Assembly (NCBI GenBank): GCA_944323285.1
Contig: CALURV010000006.1
Coordinates: 1 to 60,877 of the forward strand
Source: Candidatus Gastranaerophilales bacterium
Lineage (GTDB): Bacteria; Cyanobacteriota; Vampirovibrionia; Gastranaerophilales; Gastranaerophilaceae
Length of the DNA: 60,877 nt
Reading direction: 5' to 3'
Shown here: positions 43,520 through 52,845 of the stretch, piece after piece
Position numbering within the stretch: the first letter of the stretch is position 1
How the letters are laid out: each line of letters starts with the position of its first letter
Made by a program: the position numbers and the translations under genes
Notes under the pieces: generated by a model
The model's input: the letters and a program-made list of their open reading frames with translations, nothing else
Told to the model about the DNA's origin: nothing
The model's database searches: none

Positions 43520-44306
43520 AATTAAAAAAGAAAATATATTAATTTCATCATCAGCAAAAGAAACAATAAAAGAATCAGCAAAATTAGCCGAAGACCTTGG
43601 AACCGGGATAGAAATAAGTAGAGTTCCTTTATACAAAGACAAAAATCTCAATGTAGAAAATACCATCAAAATTTTAAATAAAGCTTTAGAAGGTTTTCAA
43701 AATAGAATTACATTGCATGCAATGTTTTCTGATGTAAACGTTGCAAGTTCCGATTGTTTACTAAAAGAAATTGCCCAAAAAAGGTGTTTTCAATCATTAG
43801 AGATAGGAAAAGGAATAAAAGCTGATACTATATTATTTCATACAGGAAATAAAGGGACCAAGCATTATGGTTCAATAGATAGTTTTAAGAAAAATTTTGT
43901 ATCATTTTGGAAAGAATTCATAAAAGAATTTGAGAAAGAAGGCATTATTGCAGTAATAGAAAATGTTTTTGAAACTTCACCGCAATATTGTCTTGACTTA
44001 TTTGAAAAGATAAACTCCTCCAATATAAAATTAGCTCTTGATACAGGGCACGTAAACCTATATGCGCAAGAAACAAAAGTAACTGAATGGATTAAAGCAT
44101 ACGGACAAAATTTATATCACTTACATATACACAACAATTTTAGGAAAAACGATGATCATTCTAATTTAGAAAATGGAACATTAAATTTTAATGAAATTTT
44201 TAATGCAATAAAAAACCAAAATATAAATCCAAGTTATGTATTAGAGATGTTTACAGAAGAAGATATAAGAAAGAGCATTAATATTTTAAAAACAATATTA
44301 AATTAA
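43509..44306 (+). CDS. Xylose-isomerase-like TIM barrel protein
   Basis: A 265-residue protein of the AP endonuclease 2 / sugar phosphate isomerase superfamily. The metal-binding strands are recognisable: TLHAMFSD, ILFHTGN, IAVIENVFE, LALDTGHVNL, LYHLHIHNN and YVLEMF. The order of His, Glu, Asp and His ligands agrees with a divalent-metal active site. Whether it acts on sugars or DNA cannot be told. It overlaps the previous gene by 11 bp and converges on the next with a 4-bp overlap. Confidence 0.82.
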   Translation: MRNRIKKENILISSSAKETIKESAKLAEDLGTGIEISRVPLYKDKNLNVENTIKILNKALEGFQNRITLHAMFSDVNVASSDCLLKEIAQKRCFQSLEIGKGIKADTILFHTGNKGTKHYGSIDSFKKNFVSFWKEFIKEFEKEGIIAVIENVFETSPQYCLDLFEKINSSNIKLALDTGHVNLYAQETKVTEWIKAYGQNLYHLHIHNNFRKNDDHSNLENGTLNFNEIFNAIKNQNINPSYVLEMFTEEDIRKSINILKTILN

Positions 44307-45379
44307 TGCTCCAATTTAATTTCTTTTAGACCAAAACCATTTAAATCAATTTCAACAACGGTAGAATCTATTGAAATAAGTTGAGATTTTTCCTCATTAT
44401 AGTCTATACTCCAAGTACCAAGGAAAAGAGGTTTATCTTTAGTAAAAGCATAAGCATAAACAACTAACCTGTCAGGATTAGCTTTCTCCCATCCAACCGG
44501 AAAAATATCCCACATATAATCCTTTAATTCAATTTGCTTATTTTGTCGCCACCAATAAATAATAGCTTCTCTAACAGCAGTTAAACGTTTCCAATTTTTC
44601 ATTTTAAAGTCATAAATAATAACATTTGTCTGCCAAGTTTCCTGAAGATTAGAACCAACTTTTTCTTTAAAGGCAATTTTAGTACTATCTTTAGACCAAT
44701 CAATAGGGAATAATGTTCTAAATTGATACTTAATAAATTCATCCATTCCAACATTTACAATAGGCTTTATTTCCTCTTGCATAACATTAGTCATAAATAA
44801 AGCTTTATAAGCATCAGATGTTTCTTTAACAGGAATAAAGTAAGCACTTGAAGAAGTCTGATTAAACCTTGGATAAAAGAAACATTTTGTATAAACCATT
44901 TTTTTATTATCAGGAGATAAAATACCGGCAGAAGAAGCTGTTCGTTCTGCTACAATACGAGAAATATCAATATTTCGTTGACCGGGAGGTGTATTAAATC
45001 TAATAACTCTATAATGAGGATCAGGCATAATTATATCAGCAGAAGAAGTAAAAACCGGTTCAGGTATTTCAAATTCAGAACGTTTTATGTCTTTAGCTAA
45101 TGCATAATAATCATCCAAAGTAATTGGTTGATTAGATTTATCAATATTATGATAATATATTTTTTTTGTCGGCTTTAAATGTAATTTTTCTCTAATTTTT
45201 TCTTCTAAAGTTCTATTATCAATAACTTTTTCAGAAGAATCTAAATCTCCAGCATTAAATTCTAAAGCAGGAGAAGACAAATAAAGAGGATCTGGTTTTT
45301 CTTTTTCTTTAGCAAAACTAATAGAAGTAATTATAGGGATACAAGTAAAACAAAGCAAAAGAATAATAAATTTCTTCAT
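44303..45379 (-). CDS. Secreted protein of unknown function linked to a two-component system
   Basis: The 358-residue product has a Sec signal peptide (KKFIILLLCFTCIPIITSISFA). The mature part contains segments such as ILSPDNKKMVYTKCF and FPIDWSKDSTKIAFKEK, which resemble TolB/WD40-like propeller blades, but too few are present for a full propeller. Its ATG shares a base with the stop of the response regulator (TAATG), so the three genes HK, RR and this one form one unit. It may be a periplasmic sensor or an output of that system. Confidence 0.7.
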   Translation of the reverse strand: MKKFIILLLCFTCIPIITSISFAKEKEKPDPLYLSSPALEFNAGDLDSSEKVIDNRTLEEKIREKLHLKPTKKIYYHNIDKSNQPITLDDYYALAKDIKRSEFEIPEPVFTSSADIIMPDPHYRVIRFNTPPGQRNIDISRIVAERTASSAGILSPDNKKMVYTKCFFYPRFNQTSSSAYFIPVKETSDAYKALFMTNVMQEEIKPIVNVGMDEFIKYQFRTLFPIDWSKDSTKIAFKEKVGSNLQETWQTNVIIYDFKMKNWKRLTAVREAIIYWWRQNKQIELKDYMWDIFPVGWEKANPDRLVVYAYAFTKDKPLFLGTWSIDYNEEKSQLISIDSTVVEIDLNGFGLKEIKLEH

Positions 45380-46056
45380 TACACTAAACCTTCTTTAACA
45401 GCCTGAATAGTAGCTTGTGTTCTATTAGAAACATATAATTTTTGCAAAATACTATGAACATGCGCCTTAGCAGTAGATAAAGTAATGAATAATTTTTTAG
45501 CAATCTGAGTATTATTCATGCCTTCAACAATAAGAGCCAAAACTTCAAGTTCTCTATCAGTAAGTCCATATAAATCTTTAGAAGAATTTTTATTAACATT
45601 GGCAGAAGAACTTGAAGAAGAAGGAGAAGAATATCTTCTTACATTAGACAATACGAGTCTAGCTATAGCAGGATCAAGCCAAGCAGTACCTTCAGCAACA
45701 GCTTTAATGGCATTAATCATCTGCTCTTCATTAGCGCCTTTCATAATATAACCATCAGCACCTGCGGATAAAGAATCAAAAACATCATCATCAGATTCTC
45801 TTGAAGTAAAAATTAAAACTTTAATATCAGGATTAGTTTTCTTTATTAATGTAGTAGCCTGAATACCATCCATTTCAGGCAACCCAATATCCATTAGAAC
45901 TACGTCAGGTTTTAATTTAAGAGCAAGTTCAACACCTTTTTTACCATCTTCAGCTTCACCAATAAGTTTAATATCGCCTGAATTTTCAAAAACAAGAGAT
46001 AAGCCAAGACGAACCATTTTATGATCTTCAACTAATAATACTTTTAAACAGTCCAT
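45379..46056 (-). CDS. LuxR/NarL-type response regulator
   Basis: The 225 residues comprise a receiver domain (LKVLLVEDHKMVRLGLSLVFE, phospho-acceptor Asp in DVVLMDIGLPEMDG near residue 56, conserved Lys near IMKGANEEQ) and a C-terminal LuxR helix-turn-helix (LTDRELEVLALIVEGMNNTQ through STAKAHVHSIL). A Ser-rich linker (SSPSSSSSSANVNKNSSK) joins them. It overlaps the kinase by 13 bp. It probably controls genes in response to the signal sensed by that kinase. Confidence 0.95.
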   Translation of the reverse strand: MDCLKVLLVEDHKMVRLGLSLVFENSGDIKLIGEAEDGKKGVELALKLKPDVVLMDIGLPEMDGIQATTLIKKTNPDIKVLIFTSRESDDDVFDSLSAGADGYIMKGANEEQMINAIKAVAEGTAWLDPAIARLVLSNVRRYSSPSSSSSSANVNKNSSKDLYGLTDRELEVLALIVEGMNNTQIAKKLFITLSTAKAHVHSILQKLYVSNRTQATIQAVKEGLV

Positions 46057-47591
46057 AAAGCATCCTCCTTTTTTTGCAAAACAGCATCTAATAAAATAAA
46101 GAAGAACTCGCTTCCTTTTCCCTTATCACTTTCAAGCCAAATTTTACCGCCATGAGCATCAATAATTTGTTTAGATAAATATAATCCAAGCCCTGTACTA
46201 ATAGAACGCTTTTCGAGTGTTCCTTGAGAAAATCTTTTAAATAGTTTAGGAATATCTTGTTTAAAAATACCTTCACCATTATCTTTTAGAGAAAATCTTA
46301 AATCATTACCGTCGATTTCAGCTTTTACCTGAATCAAACCACCATTTTGGGTATATTTAACAGCATTACCCAAAAGATTAATAATAACTCTTCTTATTTC
46401 ATTTCTATCTGCAAAAATTTGTACATTATTAGGATTAATAAATAATTTTTCGATTTTTTGATTTTTAGCAATAGCAATAGGTTCAATTTGTTCAATACAC
46501 TCATCTAGAAGATTATCAAAATCAAATAAAGTTTTAACAAGATGCAACCTTCCGGCTTCATACTTATAAACTTCAAGCAATGTATTTATCAGACCAAGCA
46601 TATCTTCATTACTTTTTTTCATAGTAGAAAGAAGCATTTTTTGTTTATCATTAAGTTCACCTAAAGTACCATTTAAAAAATACTCTAAAGTTTGAATGGA
46701 AGCCAAAGCAGGCGTTCTTAAATCATGAGTTAAAGTTGCAATAAAATCTTCACGTAAACGCTCCATATCTTTTTGCAAATTAACATCTCTAATAACAAAA
46801 ACATAACTTCCCAATTCATTTTCTGCTTTAGGCGGGATAAAAGCACAACTTATTTCAACAGGTATTTTATTACCATTAACTGCATTAAGTACTTCAATTT
46901 CACGCAAAAGTTTTTCATCTTTTTGAGAAAAAATATCATCCCAAGAAATATTTTTTGATAAAAATAAATCATAAACATATTTAGAGTTAAACATATCTTC
47001 AGAAAGACCAAACAATGACTCACAAGCAGGATTAACATCTAAAACTTGTTTCTTTGAAGAAAAAATTATAATACCGTCAGCACAATTATTTATAACCGCA
47101 GAGAGTTTTTCATTTATCTCAATTATTCCAGCAGTTTTTTGTTTAACTAAATCTTCGAGATGTTTAGAGTATTTTTCGAGTTCTTTATTTTTAATTTCTA
47201 AAATATCAATTAAATGAGCTCTTTCATAAGCATTCTTTACATTAATAATAAGTTCATCATTATCCCAAGGTTTTTCAATATATTTATATAAACCAACTTC
47301 ATTTATAGCTTTAATTGCATTTTCTTTATCAGCATAACCAGTAAGTAAAATGGTACTTGAATTAGGACATATTTTTTTTGCTTTTGAAAGGAATTGAATA
47401 CCATCCATAGCAGGCATCATAAAATCAGAGATAATAACATCCCTAGGATTTTCTTCCAAATATTTTACGGCATCAAATGGATTATTAAAAAAAACTACAT
47501 CATCAAATCCTTCTAATGAGAAAAGAGATTTTAAAGAAGAAGTAACTAATTTATCATCATCCAAAATTAATATTTTATATGAAAAATGCAT
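46044..47591 (-). CDS. Receiver-PAS-histidine kinase hybrid
   Basis: The 515-residue protein begins with a receiver domain (KILILDDDKLVTSSLKSLF, phospho-Asp in DVIISDFMMPAMDG). A PAS domain follows (about 165-265; NCADGIIIFSSKKQVLDVNPA), then a HisKA dimerisation domain with H-box FIATLTHDLRTP and a HATPase domain with N, G1 and G2 boxes (LLGNAVKYT, KDNGEGI, STGLGLYLSK). No membrane segment is present, so it is a cytoplasmic kinase that can itself be phosphorylated by an upstream partner. It is the first gene of its operon. Confidence 0.94.
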   Translation of the reverse strand: MHFSYKILILDDDKLVTSSLKSLFSLEGFDDVVFFNNPFDAVKYLEENPRDVIISDFMMPAMDGIQFLSKAKKICPNSSTILLTGYADKENAIKAINEVGLYKYIEKPWDNDELIINVKNAYERAHLIDILEIKNKELEKYSKHLEDLVKQKTAGIIEINEKLSAVINNCADGIIIFSSKKQVLDVNPACESLFGLSEDMFNSKYVYDLFLSKNISWDDIFSQKDEKLLREIEVLNAVNGNKIPVEISCAFIPPKAENELGSYVFVIRDVNLQKDMERLREDFIATLTHDLRTPALASIQTLEYFLNGTLGELNDKQKMLLSTMKKSNEDMLGLINTLLEVYKYEAGRLHLVKTLFDFDNLLDECIEQIEPIAIAKNQKIEKLFINPNNVQIFADRNEIRRVIINLLGNAVKYTQNGGLIQVKAEIDGNDLRFSLKDNGEGIFKQDIPKLFKRFSQGTLEKRSISTGLGLYLSKQIIDAHGGKIWLESDKGKGSEFFFILLDAVLQKKEDALWTV

Positions 47592-47658
47592 TTTTTAATA
47601 ATCTCCCATAATAAAATAATAATTTACAAAAGAGAAATAAACAAATTTATTACAATTA

Positions 47659-49572
47659 TTAAGTTCCAGCCTCATACATTGACTCAATTTGCATTTTTTT
47701 ATTCTGCAAATCTTTTATAGTAGATTCCAAAAGAGTAATTTCTGCTTTAAGAGTATTAATTAACTGAGGTATTTTTAAATAATTAGACTTTTCTGTTAAA
47801 CTCCTAATTTTAGCAGATAATTCATTTATCTTTGTTTTAGCATCACATTGCGAAATTTTAGAACAATCAATAGATAAACTTTGTTTTTCTATATTAAGTG
47901 TATCAAGCTGCTTTTTGATATTTTCTTTTTGCTTTTTTGTATTTTCTATAGCAGAAGAAATATTTGAATATCCTTCTTTTGCTTTATGTTCAATAACCAA
48001 AGGATTATTACTTAAAGACTCAAGTTCTAAATTAATTTGAATTTTTGCAGAAGTATTAATAAGAATTTTAACAGCGCCACCATTTGGATGTTCTTCAATA
48101 TACTTAAGAGAATCAATTAAAGATAAAAATCTTGCATATTGTTTACGTTCTTCTTCAGAACAAGAATCATGAGAGATACCAACAATACGGATAGAAGCCA
48201 ATTCTGATTTTAATTGCGACTCAACACTATTTAATTTTTCTAAATCATCCGATAACAATGCAATTTCAGTTGTGACTGTTTTTAATCTATTATGTTTATC
48301 AATTAATCTACTATAACTATTTTTCTCTTTTTGCAACATTTCAATAGTTGGGAATTCAGAATCAAGTTCTTGAATTTTAGATGTTAATTCTGCTTCTTTT
48401 TGTGAATGTGAATCAATTTGAGAGGCTAGGTTATCTAATTGATCTTTTAATTCAGAAATTCTTGCTTTTTTCTGTTCAGGAGTTAATTCTTCCTTTTTTT
48501 TATTTTGCGTAGGTTTAGGATTTCTAATTTCATTTAATGAATTACTTACCTTCTGTCTTCTATCACGCAAAGATTGTATTATATCTTGAACAGAATCAAG
48601 TTGTGATTGATAATTAATTCTGGTAAGTAATGCAACATACTCTGGATCTTGCTTTAAATTGTTAAATTGGGATTCTAATTGAGCAATTTCGGATTTTTTT
48701 TGAGATATCTCAACTTTACAAGCATCAATAGAAGATAAAATATCATTTTTACTATTTTTTATTCTGAAATCAATTGAATCAAGATAGTTAGCAGCTTCTA
48801 ATCTTTGAATAAAAAGTCTTTCTAAAAGCTTAAGCATATTAGAAGCAGATAGTCTTTGCAATATATCAGCCTTTGAAGAATCAAGAAGTTTCGATACGGC
48901 AAACTGAAATTTTTCTTCCGGCATATTATTTTTTATAGAAGGAAACATTGTATAAAATTCTTCAAAAGAAGAACCTTTTTTAAGGTCATGATTGCAACAA
49001 TAGCAAGCTTCAACTAAATTTATATCAGTATTATTATTTTCTTGTCCTAAATTTTGAGGAGAAATATGGTCAATTGTTCTTTGTAAGGGATGAAGATTAT
49101 CAACTAAAAGGTCTAAAGCCTCATCACAATTTAAAGAATAAACCTGTTGAAAAATGGCATCACCCCTAAGAAAAGATTTTTTAGAAGCAATATCAAGAAA
49201 ATTTTTAAAGAAATTAATTTGTTTAGAATTTTCAAGGCGTTTAGCAACAGCAATTTCTTGAGAATATTTTGCACCTTCAAGTTTTTCTAAAACACTTTTA
49301 ATTTTACCTTGAAGCCTGTATGCCTTTGAAGAGAGCATTTCTTTAGCAATACTCATTAATTGATCTTCAGAATATACTTTACATCCACAATAAGCACAGT
49401 GATTAGTGGGATTCAAGATACTATCAGTATCATATTTTTTAGCAGAAAAACTTACCACATCTGTGCTTAAGGTATTTTTATAATAAAAAGGAATAATATT
49501 ATTATTTGTTTCAGATGGTGTATTATTAACTTTAGATATATTATAAAAGTTGCTAATTCCTTGTATTTTCAA
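47659..49572 (-). CDS. HNH nuclease-like domain fused to a long coiled coil
   Basis: From the TTG at 49572 (GAGTGAG upstream) the product has 637 residues and begins KIQGISNFYNISKVNN. A frame up to 49605 is open but has no good start. An N-terminal zinc knuckle (HCAYCGCK) and the HNH core (RTIDHISPQNL, then LVEACYCCNHDLKKGS) lie within about 50-205, giving D-H, N and the second CxxC. Residues 255-637 are a long Lys/Glu/Gln coiled coil reminiscent of SMC-type or effector proteins. SFSAKK precedes the knuckle. It may be a nuclease tethered to a structural partner; I do not recognise a described family. Confidence 0.72.
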   Translation of the reverse strand: MKIQGISNFYNISKVNNTPSETNNNIIPFYYKNTLSTDVVSFSAKKYDTDSILNPTNHCAYCGCKVYSEDQLMSIAKEMLSSKAYRLQGKIKSVLEKLEGAKYSQEIAVAKRLENSKQINFFKNFLDIASKKSFLRGDAIFQQVYSLNCDEALDLLVDNLHPLQRTIDHISPQNLGQENNNTDINLVEACYCCNHDLKKGSSFEEFYTMFPSIKNNMPEEKFQFAVSKLLDSSKADILQRLSASNMLKLLERLFIQRLEAANYLDSIDFRIKNSKNDILSSIDACKVEISQKKSEIAQLESQFNNLKQDPEYVALLTRINYQSQLDSVQDIIQSLRDRRQKVSNSLNEIRNPKPTQNKKKEELTPEQKKARISELKDQLDNLASQIDSHSQKEAELTSKIQELDSEFPTIEMLQKEKNSYSRLIDKHNRLKTVTTEIALLSDDLEKLNSVESQLKSELASIRIVGISHDSCSEEERKQYARFLSLIDSLKYIEEHPNGGAVKILINTSAKIQINLELESLSNNPLVIEHKAKEGYSNISSAIENTKKQKENIKKQLDTLNIEKQSLSIDCSKISQCDAKTKINELSAKIRSLTEKSNYLKIPQLINTLKAEITLLESTIKDLQNKKMQIESMYEAGT

Positions 49573-49684
49573 AATAATTATCTCACTCAACAACACATGT
49601 TTCAAAATTTGAGTATATTTTTTTTTGTTAAAATATTAAAAAATTTTTACATAGCAAACAAAAGTAAACTATATTTATTTTAAA

Positions 49685-49718
49685 GTAAAAAGAGACCGAA
49701 ATAAAATTCGGTCTCTTT
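49685..49718 (-). terminator. tuf terminator
   Basis: A perfect 12-bp stem (AAAGAGACCGAA / TTCGGTCTCTTT) with a 6-nt loop; on the minus strand it is followed by T-rich sequence. It lies about 20 bp after the tuf stop codon. Confidence 0.9.
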
Positions 49719-49738
49719 AAATTATTGTATTAAAATTA

Positions 49739-50947
49739 TTATTCAGTAATTTTATCTACAACGCCGGCACCAACAGTACGTCCGCCTTCTCTGATAGCGA
49801 ATCTCATACCTTGTTCGATAGCAACCGGAGAAATAAGTTCAACGTCCATAACAACGTTATCACCAGGCATAACCATTTCACCATCGAATTTGATAGAACC
49901 GGTAACGTCAGTTGTTCTGATATAGAATTGAGGTCTGTAACCAGGGAAGAAAGGAGTATGACGACCACCTTCATCTTTAGTTAAAACATAAACGTTAGCA
50001 GTAAATTTAGTATGAGGTTTAATAGAACCTGGAGCTGCTAAAACTTGACCTCTTTGGACATCAGTTTTATCAATACCTCTTAATAAAGCACCAATGTTAT
50101 CACCAGCGATACCTTCATCAAGAAGTTTTCTAAACATTTCAACACCAGTTACAGTTGTTTTTTTAGTTTCGCCAAAGCCAACAATTTCAACTTCTTGTCC
50201 AACTTTAACTTTACCTCTTTCAACTCTACCAGTAGCAACTGTACCACGACCTGTGATAGAGAAAACGTCTTCAACAGGCATTAAGAATGGTTGATCAACA
50301 TCACGTTCAGGAGTTGGGATCCAAGAGTCAACAGCATCCATAAGTTCCCAAATTTTGTCAACCCATTTATCCTGACCTCTGCCGATAGTAGGATTAGCTT
50401 GAACAGCTTCCAAAGCTTTTAAAGCTGAACCTTTAATGAATGGTGTATTATCGCCATCGAATTCATATTTAGATAATAATTCTCTAGCTTCCATTTCAAC
50501 TAATTCAAGTAATTCTTCATCTTCAACCATATCACATTTGTTCATGAAAACTACTAATTTAGGAACACCAACTTGTCTAGCAAGTAAGATATGTTCTCTA
50601 GTTTGAGGCATTGCACCATCAGTAGCTGCAATAACTAATATTGCACCATCCATTTGAGCAGCACCAGTAATCATGTTTTTAACATAGTCAGCGTGCCCAG
50701 GACAGTCAACGTGTGCGTAGTGTCTTGCATCTGTTTCATATTCTACGTGAGCAGTAGAGATAGTAATACCTCTAGCCTTTTCTTCAGGAGCTGCATCGAT
50801 TTCGTCAAACTTTTTAGCTTGAGCTTTACCAACAGCTGCCATACAAGATGTGATTGCTGCAGTTAATGTTGTTTTACCGTGGTCAACGTGACCAACAGTA
50901 CCAATATTAACGTGCGGTTTGTTTCTTTCAAACTTTTCGCGTGCCAT
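49739..50947 (-). CDS. tuf: Elongation factor Tu
   Basis: EF-Tu carries aminoacyl-tRNA to the ribosome. The 402 residues are complete, with [10 protein letters not shown] (G1), [12 protein letters not shown] (G3), NKCD (G4) and GSALKALE (G5), followed by domains II and III. Codon use is noticeably less AT-biased than in its neighbours (GC-rich synonymous codons), as expected for a very highly expressed gene. It is the last gene of the tRNA-Thr-Tyr-Thr-tuf unit. Confidence 0.99.
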   Translation of the reverse strand: MAREKFERNKPHVNIGTVGHVDHGKTTLTAAITSCMAAVGKAQAKKFDEIDAAPEEKARGITISTAHVEYETDARHYAHVDCPGHADYVKNMITGAAQMDGAILVIAATDGAMPQTREHILLARQVGVPKLVVFMNKCDMVEDEELLELVEMEARELLSKYEFDGDNTPFIKGSALKALEAVQANPTIGRGQDKWVDKIWELMDAVDSWIPTPERDVDQPFLMPVEDVFSITGRGTVATGRVERGKVKVGQEVEIVGFGETKKTTVTGVEMFRKLLDEGIAGDNIGALLRGIDKTDVQRGQVLAAPGSIKPHTKFTANVYVLTKDEGGRHTPFFPGYRPQFYIRTTDVTGSIKFDGEMVMPGDNVVMDVELISPVAIEQGMRFAIREGGRTVGAGVVDKITE

Positions 50948-51011
50948 GAGTTTAAACTCCTTTTTCTGTAATTATTCTACTTATCCTATATTTTTGATTT
51001 TAGGTATTTAA

Positions 51012-51085
51012 TAGCCCTTGACGGGACTTGAACCCGTGGCCTCTCCCTTACCAAGGGAGTGCGCTACCACTGCGCCACAAGGGCT
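51012..51085 (-). tRNA. tRNA-Thr (GGT)
   Basis: Cloverleaf on the minus strand with acceptor AGCCCTT / AAGGGCT, anticodon loop TTGGTAA giving GGT, T-loop GGTTCAAGTCC and discriminator A. It is the tRNA nearest tuf. Confidence 0.96.
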
Positions 51086-51098
51086 CAAAGTATAGAAA

Positions 51099-51181
51099 TG
51101 GGCAGAGGTGGATTCGAACCACCGTAGACTCGCGTCAACAGATTTACAGTCTGTCGCCTTTAGCCACTCGGCCATCTACCC
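51099..51181 (-). tRNA. tRNA-Tyr (GTA)
   Basis: Class II tRNA with a long variable arm on the minus strand; acceptor GGGTAGA-type stem, anticodon loop CTGTAAA giving GTA, discriminator A. It lies between the two threonine tRNAs. Confidence 0.96.
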
Positions 51182-51216
51182 ATTTTATTTAATTTTACAA
51201 TGTTCAATTTATAAAT

Positions 51217-51288
51217 AGCCGGTGATAGGAATCGAACCTACAACCTACGGTTTACAAAACCGTTGCTCTACCGTTGAGCTACACCGGC
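51217..51288 (-). tRNA. tRNA-Thr (TGT)
   Basis: Cloverleaf on the minus strand with acceptor GCCGGTG / CACCGGC, anticodon loop TTTGTAA giving TGT, discriminator U. It is the first transcribed gene of the tRNA-tuf unit. Confidence 0.96.
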
Positions 51289-51308
51289 ATATCCAATATG
51301 CTTCTTGT

Positions 51309-51337
51309 ATAATATAAAGGATATAATCCATTGTCAA
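51309..51337 (-). promoter_or_regulatory. Promoter of the tRNA-Thr-Tyr-Thr-tuf operon
   Basis: On the minus strand a perfect TTGACA (51332-51337), 17 bp spacer and TATTAT (51309-51314), about 20 bp before the first tRNA. This is the best promoter match in the window, fitting a stable-RNA operon. Confidence 0.8.
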
Positions 51338-51496
51338 GAAAAATTTATTTTATTTTTGAAAATTGATGAAATTAATTATATTTTTTTATTAATTTGTAGA
51401 CATTTAAAAAAGTCTCGGCTAACATGATTCAATAGTTTACCAATTTACATTATTTTTTATTTGCTTTTAAATAAAAGAAAAGATAGGAGATAAGTA

Positions 51497-51820
51497 ATGT
51501 CAAAAGTAATAGAAATAACAGACGAAAATTTTGAAAAAGAGGTAATTGAAGAAAAACTATTAACTCTTGTAGATTTTTGGGCCACCTGGTGTGGACCTTG
51601 CAGAAAACTTGCACCAGTTATTGATGAAATAGCAGAAGAATTTGATTCAAAAGTGAAGTTTGTAAAAATAAAAGCTGATGAAAATCTTCAAACAGCACAA
51701 AAGTATTCTATAAGCGGAGTTCCTTGTCTTTTAATTTTTAAAAACGGTGAACCTGTTGAAAGAATTGTAAATATTGTACCAAAATCTATTATTGTATCTA
51801 ATTTAAATAAACATTTATAG
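51497..51820 (+). CDS. trxA: Thioredoxin
   Basis: The 107-residue disulfide reductant has the active site WCGPC in DFWATWCGPCRKLAP, the cis-proline in SGVPCLLIF and the normal length. A Cys directly after the cis-proline is uncommon but seen in some bacterial thioredoxins. The start follows AGGAG. Cytoplasmic; no signal peptide. Confidence 0.96.
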   Translation: MSKVIEITDENFEKEVIEEKLLTLVDFWATWCGPCRKLAPVIDEIAEEFDSKVKFVKIKADENLQTAQKYSISGVPCLLIFKNGEPVERIVNIVPKSIIVSNLNKHL

Positions 51821-51829
51821 AAAGAAGAA

Positions 51830-52273
51830 ATGTCTTATAATGATAATACTAATTTCCTAAGTTTTGAAGGGAAAATTGGCAGAAAAAATTATATTATTAA
51901 TTTATTGATTCTTATATTATTATTTATAGGAATTTTTCTTATCAAATTTGATAATTATATAGAATTTTTCAGATATAAATTTTTATATACTATTCTTATT
52001 TTTATTGTTGATATATTAAAGTTTGCGATAATTATATCAATTTTGTCTGTTATATATAGAAGAATTGCAGATTTTTCAAAAATAAACGAAAAAATGAAAT
52101 ATTTATTCTTTGTATTTTATCTATTACCTTTAATTTATATATATTGGGGACATTACTTTCTTGATTTTATACCGCCATTAATATATTTTTTAGATATATT
52201 AATGTACTTAATTATTATTCCAATAGCCATAATTTTAACTATTATATTTTCTTTTTTAAAAAGCAAAACATAA
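51830..52273 (+). CDS. DUF805-like membrane protein 1
   Basis: A 147-residue protein with about four membrane segments. It opens with FLSFEGKIGRKNYIINLLIL, where the F.G.IGR..Y line is typical of DUF805. YRRIADFSK after the second or third segment corresponds to the usual RR.HD motif. The function of the family is unknown. It lies 9 bp after the thioredoxin gene, and a paralogue follows. Confidence 0.7.
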   Translation: MSYNDNTNFLSFEGKIGRKNYIINLLILILLFIGIFLIKFDNYIEFFRYKFLYTILIFIVDILKFAIIISILSVIYRRIADFSKINEKMKYLFFVFYLLPLIYIYWGHYFLDFIPPLIYFLDILMYLIIIPIAIILTIIFSFLKSKT

Positions 52274-52340
52274 AATTTGTTGATATTTAAAAATATATAG
52301 TCTATACTCATATAAGTATGTACTTTTAAGAGGTTATTAT

Positions 52341-52829
52341 ATGAGTGATGACAGACTTTTTGCTTCGAATAATGCAATTGGAAGAAAATGGTATTATATA
52401 AACTTAATAATACTTTCTTGTATAAGTTATTGTATCTATATAGGTTTTAGTGATTATGTTATACCTAATACTATAAGTGAAACATACACATTAATAGCAA
52501 CTTGGGCATCATATTTTATATATTTAATTTTATTAGTAACATTTTTTTCTTTAGTTGAAAGAAGACTATATGATATTACAGGTAAAAGAGATACAAGCGG
52601 ATACAAAAATTCGTCATCATTATTACAATTTATAATTCTATTTCAATTAGTAACATTAATTCTAAATTATTTCAAACTAGCAGATTTATCTTTAATACAA
52701 TTAATGCAACAAGTAGCGAACGTATTAGACCTTGTATTTGTGCTTTTTGTTATAATTGTCGGACTATTTAAAGGTAAAATTTCAAATATTTCATTAGAAG
52801 AATATAGAAAAAAAGACAGATACTTATAA
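52341..52829 (+). CDS. DUF805-like membrane protein 2
   Basis: A 162-residue paralogue of the preceding gene with the same order of features: FASNNAIGRKWYYINLIIL at the start, four hydrophobic segments and VERRLYDITGKRD in the RR.HD position. The tandem pair probably arose by duplication. Own ribosome binding site (GAGG); function unknown. Confidence 0.7.
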   Translation: MSDDRLFASNNAIGRKWYYINLIILSCISYCIYIGFSDYVIPNTISETYTLIATWASYFIYLILLVTFFSLVERRLYDITGKRDTSGYKNSSSLLQFIILFQLVTLILNYFKLADLSLIQLMQQVANVLDLVFVLFVIIVGLFKGKISNISLEEYRKKDRYL

Positions 52830-52845
52830 AAATATATTTTTTAAA

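Noticed and set aside
50094-50866. Rightward frames opposite tuf
   Set aside because: They mirror the conserved EF-Tu coding sequence and have no features of their own.
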